From Actinoplanes derwentensis (GTDB taxonomy: Bacteria; Actinomycetota; Actinomycetes; Mycobacteriales; Micromonosporaceae), in contig NZ_LT629758.1 of NCBI RefSeq assembly GCF_900104725.1, forward strand, positions 5,346,501 through 5,410,500: 64,000 nucleotides of DNA, given 5' to 3'. Positions 1 through 10,371 of this stretch are shown here, piece by piece. How positions within the stretch are numbered: position 1 is the first letter of the stretch; the number at the start of each line of letters is the position of its first letter. Below the pieces are notes generated by a model. It saw only the letters and a list, made by a program, of their open reading frames with translations, was not told the origin of the DNA and ran no database searches. A program made the translations under genes and the position numbers.

Positions 1-1547
<1,547 letters not shown>

Positions 1548-1599
1548 CGGCCTCTCCCATCGCGTCACGTACCGGTCCAGTCTCCCCCGCTCACCGTCT

Positions 1600-2799
1600 T
1601 CAATCCAGTTCGTGCTCCCGCAGCGCCGCCAGCACCGATGCCGGCGGCCACGAGTCGACCCGGTAGCGGACCGGTGCCAGCAGCGGCTCCGGGCGCAGTC
1701 CCGCCTGTTCCTCGGCGACATTCCAGGGCACCCGGAATTCCACCCCGGCGCCGGTACGGGCGAACGCCACCGTGTCGGCGCGCGGCAGCAGGGTGCTCAC
1801 GCCCTCGGTCCAGGTGGCGATCGTCTCGGCCGGACCGCCGCCGGGCGGTTCGATCGCGACCAGGTTGCCGACGTGCGTCTCGAAGCCGGCCTTCTCGTAC
1901 TGTCCGGCCAGCCAGTCGGTCTGGTTCGAATACTCGGTGAGCGCCAGCACGGCACCGGCGCGGCGGGCCGGGATGTGGTGCGGGTGGCCGGGTGGCGGCT
2001 GATAGGGCACCGACCGTCCGTCCGGGCCGGCGACGTAACCGACCGGGGACAGGTAGCGCACCGCCTCGCCGAAGACCCGCTCGACCGCGGCGTACAGCTG
2101 CTCCCCGCCCTGTTCCGGCAGTGGGGTGAGCAGCAGGGTGTTGTTGTCCGGGACGAACGCGAGCACCGGCCCGCCCATCCGCTCACCCACCTCGGCCAGC
2201 CAGCCCGGCGCCAGCAGCAGCGAGGTGAAGTAACCGTCGCCGTCGTCGAGCAGGCTCACCACCGGGCCGTCCCGCCACGACCGCTCCAGGCTCTGCCGGG
2301 CGATGGCCGCCAGGTTCTCCCGGGCCACCGCGAACACCTCGTCGACGCCGACACCCCACTCGTCGACCCGGTCCGGCAGCACATAGGCCATCGCGTCGGG
2401 GGCGTCGATCACCACCAGCTCCCGCAGGAACGGCATCGCCGGGCGGGACAGCGGCGGGCGCATCCCAGCCGGGCCGGCCACCCCGAACGTCACCGGGCGC
2501 AGGACCGGGCGCAGCTTGGCCCGGACGGTCTCCCAGTCGTCCTCGGGCATCGGCGCCATCAGCCCGATCAACCGTTCCAGGCGCTCCCGGCGCTCGGCCG
2601 GGGTGGCGTCCTCGGTCTCCCGGAAGACGTTGGCGAGGTAGAGGTGGGCGGGCCGGTCGGCGCCGGTCCGGTGGATCGCGATGGCGAATTCCTCCGGCTG
2701 GTAGACCGCCCGCTCGACACCCGGGGTGTGCCGGGCCACCCGGAGCGCGAGCTGCGCGAATCTGCGGCGCGGCGAACCGAACCTGTCCAGCAAACCCAT
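1600..2799 (-). CDS. DUF1444 (YtpQ)-like protein
   Basis: A 399-residue soluble protein with no signal peptide or membrane segment. The region around residues 150-230 has the look of DUF1444/YtpQ proteins: a D-E-W-G-V-x-x-D-E-V-F helix entry, a YFTSLLLAPGWL segment, and PVLAFVPDNNTLLLTP, matching the family's pattern of a leucine-rich strand followed by a P-x-x-D/N-x-L-L strand. No catalytic motif is evident and I do not assign a function. It lies 52 bases upstream of the molybdopterin oxidoreductase on the same strand and is divergent from the SDR gene. The family assignment comes from pattern memory, so confidence is moderate; that it is a real gene is clear from codon bias and length. Confidence 0.6.
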   Translation of the reverse strand: MGLLDRFGSPRRRFAQLALRVARHTPGVERAVYQPEEFAIAIHRTGADRPAHLYLANVFRETEDATPAERRERLERLIGLMAPMPEDDWETVRAKLRPVLRPVTFGVAGPAGMRPPLSRPAMPFLRELVVIDAPDAMAYVLPDRVDEWGVGVDEVFAVARENLAAIARQSLERSWRDGPVVSLLDDGDGYFTSLLLAPGWLAEVGERMGGPVLAFVPDNNTLLLTPLPEQGGEQLYAAVERVFGEAVRYLSPVGYVAGPDGRSVPYQPPPGHPHHIPARRAGAVLALTEYSNQTDWLAGQYEKAGFETHVGNLVAIEPPGGGPAETIATWTEGVSTLLPRADTVAFARTGAGVEFRVPWNVAEEQAGLRPEPLLAPVRYRVDSWPPASVLAALREHELD

Positions 2800-2851
2800 T
2801 GGTGGACCTTAACGGACACCCGGCCCGCAGCGGTCCGGGGTCACCCTGAGC

Positions 2852-2878
2852 AGCGAAGTAAACTAAGTACACTTCGCT
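2852..2878. promoter_or_regulatory. Inverted repeat upstream of the SDR gene, TetR-operator-like
   Basis: Perfect 8-bp arms AGCGAAGT (2852-2859) and ACTTCGCT (2871-2878) flank an 11-bp AT-rich spacer, 28 bp before the SDR start and in the divergent gap with the DUF1444-like gene. Its size and position fit a dimeric repressor site. The nearest candidate repressor is the TetR gene at 3871-4449. Binding is inference. Confidence 0.55.
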
Positions 2879-2906
2879 TCCGAGACGCTACGAAGGGACC
2901 CTCCCC

Positions 2907-3917
2907 ATGACGAACTCCAGGCCGCTGACCGCCGCCAGCACCATCGGTGAATGGCTCGACCACCCGGAGGGCGGACCGGCCCTGGGCGGACTGCTCGCCG
3001 CCGGCGGCACGGACCCGGCGGCGCTCGCCCCGATCCGCGGCCTGCCGCTGCAGCAGATGGTCGAGCTGAGCCAGGGCACCATGCCGCAATCCGTCGTCGA
3101 CGACCTGGTCCTGCGGGTCAACGGCGGAGTGGCACCCGAGGAGGACACCGAGGGCGGCGCCTGGCGGGAGCGGATCACACCGGGCCGGTTCGACGGCAAG
3201 ACCGTGATCGTCACCGGCGCGGCCTCCGGCATCGGCCGGGCCACCGCCGCCCGCATCGTCCGCGAGGGCGGCCGGGTCATCGGTGTCGACATCACCGACG
3301 GCAAGCTCAAGGAGACCGAGGCCGCCCTGGGCGCGGCGTTCACGGCGGTGGCCGCCGACATCACCAAGGCCGACGACATCGACCGGATCGTGGCCGCCGC
3401 CGGTGACCGGATCGACGGGCTGGCCAACGTCGCCGGCGTGGTCGACGACTTCAGCCCGGTGCACGAGACCTCCGACGCGATCTGGGCGAAGCTGTTCGCG
3501 GTCAACGTCGACGGTGTCTTCCGGCTGACCCGCGCGGTCGTCCCGGTGATGCTGGCCGCCGGGCGCGGCTCGATCGTCAACATCGCCTCCGAGGCGGCGC
3601 TGCGCGGCAACGCGGCCGGGGTCGCCTACACCGCCTCCAAACACGCGGTCATCGGCATCACCAAGAACACCGCTTTCATGTACGGGCACCAGGGCATCCG
3701 GACCAACGCGGTCGCGCCCGGCGGGGTCGCCACCGGCATGGTCCCGGTCAGCCAGTCCGAGTTCGGCCGCTCCCGCACCGGCCCGTTCCTGCAGCTCATC
3801 CCGGGAGTGGCACTGGCCGAGCACCTGGCCGCGTCGATCACCTTCCTGCTCAGTGACGACGGGGTGAACCTCAACGGGGTGGTGCTGCCGTCCGACGGTG
3901 GCTGGTCGGTTCAGTAA
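2907..3917 (+). CDS. SDR-family oxidoreductase with N-terminal helical domain
   Basis: A 336-residue short-chain dehydrogenase/reductase. The Rossmann domain begins near residue 95 (KTVIVTGAASGIGRA, the TGxxxGxG cofactor loop), followed by NVAG, a catalytic Ser in NIASEA, and YTASK (YxxxK), ending DGGWSVQ as classical SDRs do. An acidic residue after the second strand (VIGVDIT) suggests NAD(H) preference. About 90 extra N-terminal residues precede the fold: PLTAASTIGEWLDHPEG, then a helical stretch with an LPLQQM core. This block resembles the C-terminal tail of the GH3 enzyme at 45983-48172. The start is preceded by AAGGGACC. The 3' end overlaps the convergent TetR gene by 47 bp. Substrate unknown; a sugar-related alcohol is a guess based on the shared domain. 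Confidence 0.88.
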   Translation: MTNSRPLTAASTIGEWLDHPEGGPALGGLLAAGGTDPAALAPIRGLPLQQMVELSQGTMPQSVVDDLVLRVNGGVAPEEDTEGGAWRERITPGRFDGKTVIVTGAASGIGRATAARIVREGGRVIGVDITDGKLKETEAALGAAFTAVAADITKADDIDRIVAAAGDRIDGLANVAGVVDDFSPVHETSDAIWAKLFAVNVDGVFRLTRAVVPVMLAAGRGSIVNIASEAALRGNAAGVAYTASKHAVIGITKNTAFMYGHQGIRTNAVAPGGVATGMVPVSQSEFGRSRTGPFLQLIPGVALAEHLAASITFLLSDDGVNLNGVVLPSDGGWSVQ

Positions 3918-4449
3918 GGGCCTGCTGGAGCAGCGCGCCGTAACGGGCGATCAGGTCGTCCCGGTCGGCGGTCACCAGGCTCTCGTCCTCGACCACCCAG
4001 AGCGAGTAGAGCAGACCGCCGACCACCGCGGCCGCCAGCGAGGCCCGCACGTCGGCGCTCGGGCCGGTGAGCCGGGCCCGCACCGGACCGACGAACGTCT
4101 GCTCGTGGATGCGCTGCAGCCGGGCCCGGATCTCCGGCTCGTTGCTGCCCCGGAGCAGAGCCAGATAGACCCCGCGGATGTCGTCGTCGGCGAGCAGCAC
4201 CTCGACGAACCGCTCACCGAACTCCTCCAGGGGCACGTCGAGCAGCGGCTCGTCGTCGATGGTGAACCGCATGGTGTCGAGGAACAGCAGCTCCTTGGTG
4301 CCGAAGTAGCGGATCACCAGTGCCGGGTTCGTCACCGCCTGGGCGGCGATGTCCCGAACCGAGGTTCGTGCAAAACCTCGCTCCCGGAACAGACGGGACG
4401 CTGCGGCACGAATCTCCTCACGGGTCGCCTCACCCGTACGCCTGGCCAT
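3871..4449 (-). CDS. TetR-family transcriptional regulator
   Basis: A 192-residue regulator starting at MARRTGEATREEI (the ATG at 4447-4449; a longer upstream frame exists but its 21 extra residues look non-native). The N-terminal helix-turn-helix reads IRAAASRLFRERGFARTSVRDIAAQAVTNPALVIRYFGTKELLF, a textbook TetR domain. The C-terminal half is the usual helical ligand and dimer domain. It is convergent with and overlaps the SDR gene. The palindrome at 2852-2878 in front of that SDR is a plausible target, but no matching palindrome was seen directly upstream of this gene, so autoregulation is not supported. Confidence 0.88.
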   Translation of the reverse strand: MARRTGEATREEIRAAASRLFRERGFARTSVRDIAAQAVTNPALVIRYFGTKELLFLDTMRFTIDDEPLLDVPLEEFGERFVEVLLADDDIRGVYLALLRGSNEPEIRARLQRIHEQTFVGPVRARLTGPSADVRASLAAAVVGGLLYSLWVVEDESLVTADRDDLIARYGALLQQALTEPTSHRRTAAPPR

Positions 4450-4590
4450 GCTTCTGATCGTAGGCGGCTGCCCTTCGCACCCACATGGGCGGAGTCGCCC
4501 CGGATCGGGCAATTCTCGCGAACCTCACCCGGCCCTCTGGACGTCGTGCTCAGCTATCCGGGACACGGCATTCGTCCCGGAAGGTCTGAC

Positions 4591-5526
4591 ATGAGAAAAA
4601 CCGCACAAGGACTCCTCACCGCCTGCGCCGGGCTGGTGATCGGAGCCACGTTCGGCGCCGGGCCCGCCCTCGCCGGACCGGACTGGATCCCGCCCGGCCG
4701 GCTGCTCGGCTACTACGGCTCGCTGAACGACTGCAACTCCTACGCCTCGTCGCTGGTGCTGTGGGACGACGACTACGACTGTGACTACCGGCCGGCGCGG
4801 TTCGTGAGCCCCTACGCGCTGATCATCGAGCGGCCGGTGATGATCCGTCCCGGCTTCGACTACTTCGAGCCCGGTTTCGACGACTTCGGTCCGGGATTCG
4901 ACGACTTCGGTCCGGGTAGCGGCTTCGGCCCGGGCAGCGGCTTCCGGCCGGGATTCGACGACTTCGGTCCGGGCGGCGACTTCGTGCCGGGCGGCGACTT
5001 CGTGCCGGGCAGCGGCGACTTCCGGCCGGGCAGCGGCGACATCGCGCCGCCGGTGGCCTCGGCACCGCAGCAGCCCGCACCGGGAGCCGGTGCCCTGCCG
5101 GGCACGGGCGCGCTGCCGGGAGCAGGCGATCCCGCGGGAACCGGTGCCCTGCCGGGCACGGGCGCGCTGCCGGGTACAGGCGCGCTGCCGGGAACGGGCG
5201 CGCTGCCGGGCACGGGCGCTCTGCCGGGAACCGGTGCCGCGCCGTCCGCCGTCGAGCCCGCGAACGCGGAACCGGTGAAGCCGGCCAAGCCCGCGAAGGC
5301 GAACAAGAAGCACAACAAGAAGCACGACAAGGTGACGATCACGGCCGAGGAACCGGTGGACGTGACCGATCCGGGCCCGGGCGACGCACCGCCGCCCGCC
5401 ACCGCGGACCAGCCGATCACCGACCAGCCGATCACCGGCCAGCCGGTGATTCAGCCGGCGATCCAGCAGGTACCGGTGCTGGTGCTGCCGGTGCGCCAGG
5501 TGGGCCCCTGCGGTCCCTGCTCCTGA
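4591..5526 (+). CDS. Secreted low-complexity protein with PGFDDFG and GALPGTG repeats
   Basis: A 311-residue exported protein. Translation from the ATG at 4591 (GGAAGG seven bases upstream) gives a clear Sec signal peptide, with MRKT then a hydrophobic run ending PALA near residue 28. A short Cys-containing segment follows (NDCNSY, DDYDCDY). Next come tandem PGFDDFG/PGSGF-type units (residues about 90-150), six or more GALPGTG units (about 165-220), a Lys/His-rich stretch (KANKKHNKKHDK), a T-D-Q-P-I-T repeat block and a C-terminal CGPCS. The composition resembles cell-wall-associated linker proteins. No enzyme domain is visible and I do not recognise the family. The near-identical repeat units at DNA level (5093-5240) suggest recent slippage expansion. 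Confidence 0.8.
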   Translation: MRKTAQGLLTACAGLVIGATFGAGPALAGPDWIPPGRLLGYYGSLNDCNSYASSLVLWDDDYDCDYRPARFVSPYALIIERPVMIRPGFDYFEPGFDDFGPGFDDFGPGSGFGPGSGFRPGFDDFGPGGDFVPGGDFVPGSGDFRPGSGDIAPPVASAPQQPAPGAGALPGTGALPGAGDPAGTGALPGTGALPGTGALPGTGALPGTGALPGTGAAPSAVEPANAEPVKPAKPAKANKKHNKKHDKVTITAEEPVDVTDPGPGDAPPPATADQPITDQPITGQPVIQPAIQQVPVLVLPVRQVGPCGPCS

Positions 5527-5530
5527 GACC

Positions 5531-5574
5531 GGACGGACGATGGCGGCCGGGCCGGTGCCCGGCCGCCTCCGTCC
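5531..5574. terminator. Strong bidirectional hairpin between convergent genes
   Basis: An 11-bp perfect stem GGCGGCCGGGC / GCCCGGCCGCC (5542-5552 with 5557-5567) has loop CGGT. It is extended by an outer 7-bp stem GGACGGA / TCCGTCC (5531-5537 with 5568-5574). It sits between the 3' ends of the secreted protein (+) and the MoaD-like gene (-). There is no U-tract, as is usual in high-GC actinobacteria. Confidence 0.75.
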
Positions 5575-5633
5575 CAGCCACCGACGGCCGGTCGACAGCG
5601 CCCCAACCGCGGGCGAAAGGAACCGACGGCGTC

Positions 5634-5930
5634 TCAGCCTCCGGCCATCGCCCCGACCACCAGGAACGGCTCCTCGCCCGCCGCGACCCGGTCCGGCAGC
5701 GGCGCGTCGGGCGGCTCGTTGGAGAGGTCCTCCTCGCAGGCGAAGAAACGCACCAGAGCCCGCCGTTTCCCGGTCCCCCGGTCCCGCATGGTGCCGAGGA
5801 GCATCGGGAACCGCTGTTCGACGGCGTCGAGGACGTGCCGCTGGGTCACCTCCCCCGGCACCTCGACCTGAACCTCCCCGGTCACCTTCGCGAGAGTGCG
5901 CAGGTGCGGCGGGAGGATCACCCGGATCAC
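5634..5930 (-). CDS. MoaD/ThiS-family small sulfur-carrier-like protein
   Basis: A 98-residue beta-grasp protein starting [15 protein letters not shown] and ending VVGAMAGG. The C-terminal Gly-Gly is the residue pair that MoaD and ThiS proteins use as adenylated or thiocarboxylated tail. Its length fits the family. Its ATG overlaps the stop of the Asp-box repeat gene (ATGA at 5927-5930), so the two are translated as a coupled pair. No MoeB/ThiF or MoaE partner is adjacent, so whether it serves molybdopterin, thiamin or another sulfur transfer cannot be told. Confidence 0.85.
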   Translation of the reverse strand: MIRVILPPHLRTLAKVTGEVQVEVPGEVTQRHVLDAVEQRFPMLLGTMRDRGTGKRRALVRFFACEEDLSNEPPDAPLPDRVAAGEEPFLVVGAMAGG

Positions 5931-7042
5931 GGCAGCACCTGTACTTCCACCGACAGCACCGGCGGCAGGTCACGGACCAGGGTGTTCCAGGTGTCCCCGC
6001 TGTCGGCCGACCCGTAGACCTGCCCGGCGCTGGTGCCGAAGTAGATCCCGCACTCGTCGAGGGTGTCCACCGCCATCGCGTCGCGCAGCACGTTGACGTA
6101 GCAGTGCTCCTGCGGCAGTCCGGTGGTGAGCGCCTCCCACTCGTCGCCGCCGGTGCGGCTGCGGTAGACCCGCAACTTCCCGTCCATCACGTAGTGCAGT
6201 TGGTCACTGGTGATCGGCACGACGTAGATCGTCTCCGGTTCGTGCGCGTGCACCGCAATCGGGAAGCCGAAGTCGGTCGGCAGGTTTCCGCTGATCTCCC
6301 GCCAGTTGGCTCCGGCGTCGTCGGTGCGCATGACGTCCCAGTGTTTCTGCATGAAGAGGGTGTCCGGCCGGGTCGGGTGCATGGCGAGCCGGTGCACGCA
6401 GTGGCCGACGTCGGCGTCCGGGTCGGGGATGCCCTCGCTCTGCAGGCCGTGGTTGACCGGCTGCCAGGTGGCCCCGCCGTCGTCGGTGCGGAACACTCCG
6501 GCGGCCGAGATCGCCACGAACATCCGGTCCGGGTCCACCGGGTCCAGCAGGATCGTGTGCAGGCACAGGCCACCGGCACCGGGCTGCCAGAGCGGTGCGG
6601 ACGTGTGGGTCCGCAGCCCGGTCAGTTCCACCCATTTGTGGCCGCCGTCGGTGCTCTTGTAGAGGGCGGCGTCCTCACCGCCCGCGTAGACCACGTCGGC
6701 CTCGGTCCGCGACGGTTCCAGGTGCCAGATGCGTTTGAACTCCCACGGGCGCGGAGTGCCGTCGTACCAGAGGTGGTCGCCGACGTCCCCGGCGTAGGCG
6801 AAGTCGTGGTCGACCTGCGCCCAGGTGGCCCCGCCGTCGTCGGAGCGCTGGATCACCTGGCCGAACCAGCCGCCGGACTGCGACACGTAGATCCGGTTCG
6901 GGTCCACCGGTGAGCCGTTGGCGTGGTAGATCTCCCAGCCGGCGAAGTGCGGGCCGTCCACCGTCCAGTCCGCGCGCCGGCCGTCCGAGGTCAGGACGAA
7001 CAGGCCTTTCCGGGTACCGACCAGCAATCGAACACCGCTCAT
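5927..7042 (-). CDS. Asp-box (BNR) / WD40-YVTN-like beta-propeller protein
   Basis: A 371-residue protein opening [17 protein letters not shown] and carrying six sialidase-type Asp-box motifs of the form S/T-x-D-x-G-x-x-W ([54 protein letters not shown]). This is a beta-propeller often annotated exo-alpha-sialidase or glycosyl hydrolase. No signal peptide is present, so the protein is probably cytoplasmic and a true sialidase role is unlikely. A GGGGAGCGGAAC ribosome site precedes the ATG. Translational coupling with the MoaD/ThiS-like gene is the best functional clue; I recall this pair recurring in actinobacteria, but its role is not established. Confidence 0.82.
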   Translation of the reverse strand: MSGVRLLVGTRKGLFVLTSDGRRADWTVDGPHFAGWEIYHANGSPVDPNRIYVSQSGGWFGQVIQRSDDGGATWAQVDHDFAYAGDVGDHLWYDGTPRPWEFKRIWHLEPSRTEADVVYAGGEDAALYKSTDGGHKWVELTGLRTHTSAPLWQPGAGGLCLHTILLDPVDPDRMFVAISAAGVFRTDDGGATWQPVNHGLQSEGIPDPDADVGHCVHRLAMHPTRPDTLFMQKHWDVMRTDDAGANWREISGNLPTDFGFPIAVHAHEPETIYVVPITSDQLHYVMDGKLRVYRSRTGGDEWEALTTGLPQEHCYVNVLRDAMAVDTLDECGIYFGTSAGQVYGSADSGDTWNTLVRDLPPVLSVEVQVLP

Positions 7043-7132
7043 GTTCCGCTCCCCTCGTAGACACTATGGACGCATGATGCTGTGCTCCAGGTCACTCTAG
7101 GGGCTCTAGGACGAATGTTCGACCGGAAGAGG

Positions 7133-8665
7133 TCAACCCTGCAAGGCGCGGGCCATCTCGGCCTGCTCGGCCAGTACGTCGTTCATCCGCGCCTGGACCG
7201 CGTCCATCTTGCCGATCGTCTCGCTGGTGGTGTGGATGCCGTTGGCGACGGTCTCCGCGCTGGCCTGGATGCCGGCGATCTGGTCGGCGACCTTCTGGGT
7301 GGCCTCGGCGGTCTCCCGGGCCAGCTCCTTGACCTCACCGGCGACCACCGCGAAGCCCTTGCCGGACTCACCGGCCCGGGCCGCCTCGATGGTGGCGTTG
7401 AGCGCGAGCAGGTTGGTCTGCTCGGCGATCGAGGAAATGATCTTGATGACGTCGCCGATCGCGTTGGACGCCTGGCCCAGGGCCGCCACCTCGGCGGTCA
7501 TCGCCGACGCGCGGGTCACCGCCTGCTCGGCCACCGAGGTCGCGTCCTGGCTGGCGTTGCGCAGCCGGTCGACGGTGTCCAGCAGGTCCCGGGCGTTACC
7601 GGCGGCCCGTTCGGTGCCGCGGACCACGTCGAGGCGCTGCGACACCAGCTGCTGCACGTTGCGCAGCGCGGCGGCCCGCGACTCGGACAGGTCGATGTAC
7701 TCGGTGGTGAAGAAGTCCATCGTGCCGGCCACCCGGTCCCCGCTCATGATCGGGAAGCAGACGCCGGACCGCACCCCGGCCCGCTGGGCCGCCGGAGCCC
7801 GGACGCAGTCGGTCAGTTCCGCCAGGTCACGGACGAAGACCAGGTCCCGGGCCCGCCAGGCACGGCCGGAGAGACCGACCCCCTCGGCGAACGTGGCAGC
7901 GAGGGTGACCCGGCGGAACTCGTCACCGGCCGAACCCGATTCGACCTGGAACTTCAGCACGTGCAGCTCCGGGTCGATCGCCCAGAACGAGCCGTACGCC
8001 CAGCCGAACGCGGTGCGCACCGCGTCCAGCGCGGCCTTGATCGTGGTCTGACTGTCCGAGGCCTGCCCGAGCCGGGTGACGACGGTGGTCACCGCTTCCC
8101 GGTCATTGGCCACCTGGCGCAGTTCGGCGGCGGCGATCGCGCTGGTCCGGGCCCGCTCGCCCATCCGGACGATGGCCGCGAACTTCTCCTTGCGGGCCTC
8201 GTCGGCGTAGAACAGGGTCGGCGAGTAGTACTCCAGGACCCCGGTCACCTCGCTACCCTTGAGCACCGGAAGCACCGCCGCGGCGATCATCCCGGACCGG
8301 GCTGCCGCCTGCCACCGCCGGCAGCCGTTGACGGCCTCCGGGTCCTCGTCGAAGACCGGCACCCGGCTCCGGAGCGCCCGGTTCACCAGCTCGCCCGGGT
8401 CGTTGCGGCCCGCCGCCTGGATCTGTGCCACCAGCGGACCGCACTCGTGCCGCACCTGCAGCCGGCCGGCGTTGTCCAGGACCCAGACCGCGCCGTACCC
8501 GAATTTGTAGAACCCGACCGTGCTCTCCACCGTGATCCGCCAGGCGCCGTCCTCGTCGCCGGCGCCGGCGTCCAGCTTGCGGACCAGTTCCTCCAGCGCC
8601 TCCACGTCCCGTGGGATGGGGCGCACCGTCTCCGGGCTCGCTGCCCGGGAACCGAACAACCGCAC
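7133..8665 (-). CDS. Soluble GAF-GAF methyl-accepting-type signalling protein
   Basis: A 510-residue protein from a GTG at 8663-8665 with a GGAGG site seven bases upstream (an ATG 42 bases further up has no such site). Two GAF-like domains (roughly residues 20-180 and 200-335) are followed by a coiled-coil methyl-accepting signalling domain. Its hairpin tip reads [19 protein letters not shown] then [15 protein letters not shown], close to the canonical chemoreceptor tip. No transmembrane segment is visible, so this is a cytosolic sensor. No che genes are nearby; in actinomycetes such proteins may feed other kinases. The ligand is unknown. Confidence 0.87.
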   Translation of the reverse strand: MRLFGSRAASPETVRPIPRDVEALEELVRKLDAGAGDEDGAWRITVESTVGFYKFGYGAVWVLDNAGRLQVRHECGPLVAQIQAAGRNDPGELVNRALRSRVPVFDEDPEAVNGCRRWQAAARSGMIAAAVLPVLKGSEVTGVLEYYSPTLFYADEARKEKFAAIVRMGERARTSAIAAAELRQVANDREAVTTVVTRLGQASDSQTTIKAALDAVRTAFGWAYGSFWAIDPELHVLKFQVESGSAGDEFRRVTLAATFAEGVGLSGRAWRARDLVFVRDLAELTDCVRAPAAQRAGVRSGVCFPIMSGDRVAGTMDFFTTEYIDLSESRAAALRNVQQLVSQRLDVVRGTERAAGNARDLLDTVDRLRNASQDATSVAEQAVTRASAMTAEVAALGQASNAIGDVIKIISSIAEQTNLLALNATIEAARAGESGKGFAVVAGEVKELARETAEATQKVADQIAGIQASAETVANGIHTTSETIGKMDAVQARMNDVLAEQAEMARALQG

Positions 8666-8737
8666 GTTTTCGCCTCCTACACCGGCACCGGGAACCCGCA
8701 GTCCCATCTTCGGCCCATACGAGACGTATTGCAGCGG

Positions 8738-9706
8738 TTATGCCCAAGGCACCCAGGCGGCATCGGCCAGCGGCGGCTGCCGGGACTCCAGTTCCCGCAG
8801 CAGGATGCCCTCGCGCAGCCCCCACGGGCAGATCCGCAGCGAGCTGATGCCGAGGCGGCGCATCACCTCGTACGCGACGATCGCCCCGGCCAGGATCTGC
8901 CGGGCCCGGTGCGGGGAGACGCCTTTGAGCCGGGCCCGATGCGGGCTGGGCATCACCGCCAGCCTCTTGATCCACGGGCGCAGAGCACGAGCTTCGACAG
9001 TTCGCGGTACGAACGGGCCGAGGCGCTGTGGCGGTGCCCCGGTCAGGCGGGCGAGCTGCTGGAAGGTCTTCGAGGCGGCCACCGACGTGTGCGGTTCCTC
9101 CCACGACGTCCGGGCCGCGACCTCGCCGAACCGCTCCCGCACGTACCTGCTCAGCCGGCGCACCGCCCGTGGTGACGGCGGGTCGGAGTCGAGGAACTCC
9201 CGGGTCAGCCGCCCGGCGCCCAGCGGCAGCGACATCGCCGACTCGGGCAGCCGGTCCCGGCCGAACGCCACCTCCAGGCAGCCGCCGCCGATGTCGACCA
9301 TCAGCATCGGGCCGGCCTGCCAGCCCAGCCAGCGGCGCGCCGCCAGGAAGGTGAGCCGGGCGTCCTCGACTCCGGTGATCGTGCCCAGGCGCACCCCGGT
9401 GGCCTTGCGCACCTGCGCGAGGACCGCGTCGCGGTTGGGGGCGTCCCGGACCACCGCCGTGGTGTAGGCGAACATCCGGTTCACTCCGGCCCGGTGGGCT
9501 TCGGCCGCCGCCTCCCGCACCGAGACGATCATGCGGTCCAGGGCGTCCGGGCCGATCGTGCCGTCGGCCGGCAGCCGGTGCGCGAGCCGGGGCCGCTGCT
9601 CCCAGGCGTGTACCGGCAGCGGCAGTCCCGAGTCGGCCTCGGCGACCACCAGGTTGACTGTGTTGGAGCCCACGTCCAGGACTCCCAGGCGGATCGGATC
9701 GGTCAC
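8738..9706 (-). CDS. Ppx/GppA family phosphatase
   Basis: A 322-residue Ppx/GppA protein (exopolyphosphatase / guanosine pentaphosphate phosphatase fold). Two ATPase-like phosphate loops are visible: VLDVGSNTVNLVVAE near residue 10 and MVDIGGGCLEVAFG near residue 140. It has only the two core domains, without the C-terminal HD extension of E. coli Ppx. The GTG start (9704-9706) overlaps the stop of kdpE (GTGA), implying coupled translation with the two-component regulator. The substrate, polyP or pppGpp, cannot be resolved from sequence. Confidence 0.87.
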   Translation of the reverse strand: MTDPIRLGVLDVGSNTVNLVVAEADSGLPLPVHAWEQRPRLAHRLPADGTIGPDALDRMIVSVREAAAEAHRAGVNRMFAYTTAVVRDAPNRDAVLAQVRKATGVRLGTITGVEDARLTFLAARRWLGWQAGPMLMVDIGGGCLEVAFGRDRLPESAMSLPLGAGRLTREFLDSDPPSPRAVRRLSRYVRERFGEVAARTSWEEPHTSVAASKTFQQLARLTGAPPQRLGPFVPRTVEARALRPWIKRLAVMPSPHRARLKGVSPHRARQILAGAIVAYEVMRRLGISSLRICPWGLREGILLRELESRQPPLADAAWVPWA

Positions 9707-10371
9707 GGCCGGAACCGGTAACCCATGCCGGGCTCGGTCAGCAGATGCCGCGGCCGGGCCGGATCGGTCTCCAGCTTGCGGCGCAACCGGGCCATGTACT
9801 GCCGCAGGTAATTGGTCTCGGTCTGGTACTGCGGGCCCCACACGTCGTGCAACAGCTCCTTCTGGGTGATCAGTTTTCCGGGATGGCGCAGCAGGTGTTC
9901 CAGCAGCTGCCATTCGGTCGGGGTGAGCCGGACGCCGTCACTGATCGAGTGCTCGGCCAGGTCCACCTCGAACGAGCCGATCATCACGACCGGGTTCTCC
10001 TGGTCGGCGGGCCGGCCCCGGCGGGTGACCGCCCGGATCCGGGCCAGCAGTTCGTCGACCCCGAACGGTTTCGTCACGTAGTCGTCGGCGCCCGCGTCCA
10101 GGGCGGCCACCTTGTCGGCGCTGTCGGCCCGGCCGGAGAGCACGATGATCGGCACCGCGGTCCAGCCGCGCAGGCCGGCGATCACCTCGGCACCCTCCAT
10201 GTCGGGCAGGCCCAGATCGAGCACGACCAGGTCGGGATGGGTGTGGGCGGCGGTGTGCAGGGCACTCGCGCCGTCCGGGGCGGTGTCCACCTCGTACCCG
10301 CGGGCCTTGAGGTTGATCCGCAGCGCACGGGTGATCTGGGCGTCGTCGTCGACGACGAGGATCCGGGTCAC
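9703..10371 (-). CDS. kdpE: Response regulator KdpE
   Basis: A 222-residue OmpR-class regulator. The receiver domain has the acidic pocket DDD at residues 8-10, phospho-acceptor Asp52 (VVLDLGLPDMEG) and the Lys of DDYVTKPFG. The winged-helix effector domain is at about 125-222 (TPTEWQLLEHLLRHPGKLIT, YLRQYMARLRRKLE). The GTG start overlaps the kdpD stop (GTGA at 10368-10371) and its own stop overlaps the ppx start. In E. coli, KdpE activates kdpFABC at low potassium or turgor. No kdpFABC genes occur in this window. Confidence 0.92.
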   Translation of the reverse strand: MTRILVVDDDAQITRALRINLKARGYEVDTAPDGASALHTAAHTHPDLVVLDLGLPDMEGAEVIAGLRGWTAVPIIVLSGRADSADKVAALDAGADDYVTKPFGVDELLARIRAVTRRGRPADQENPVVMIGSFEVDLAEHSISDGVRLTPTEWQLLEHLLRHPGKLITQKELLHDVWGPQYQTETNYLRQYMARLRRKLETDPARPRHLLTEPGMGYRFRP

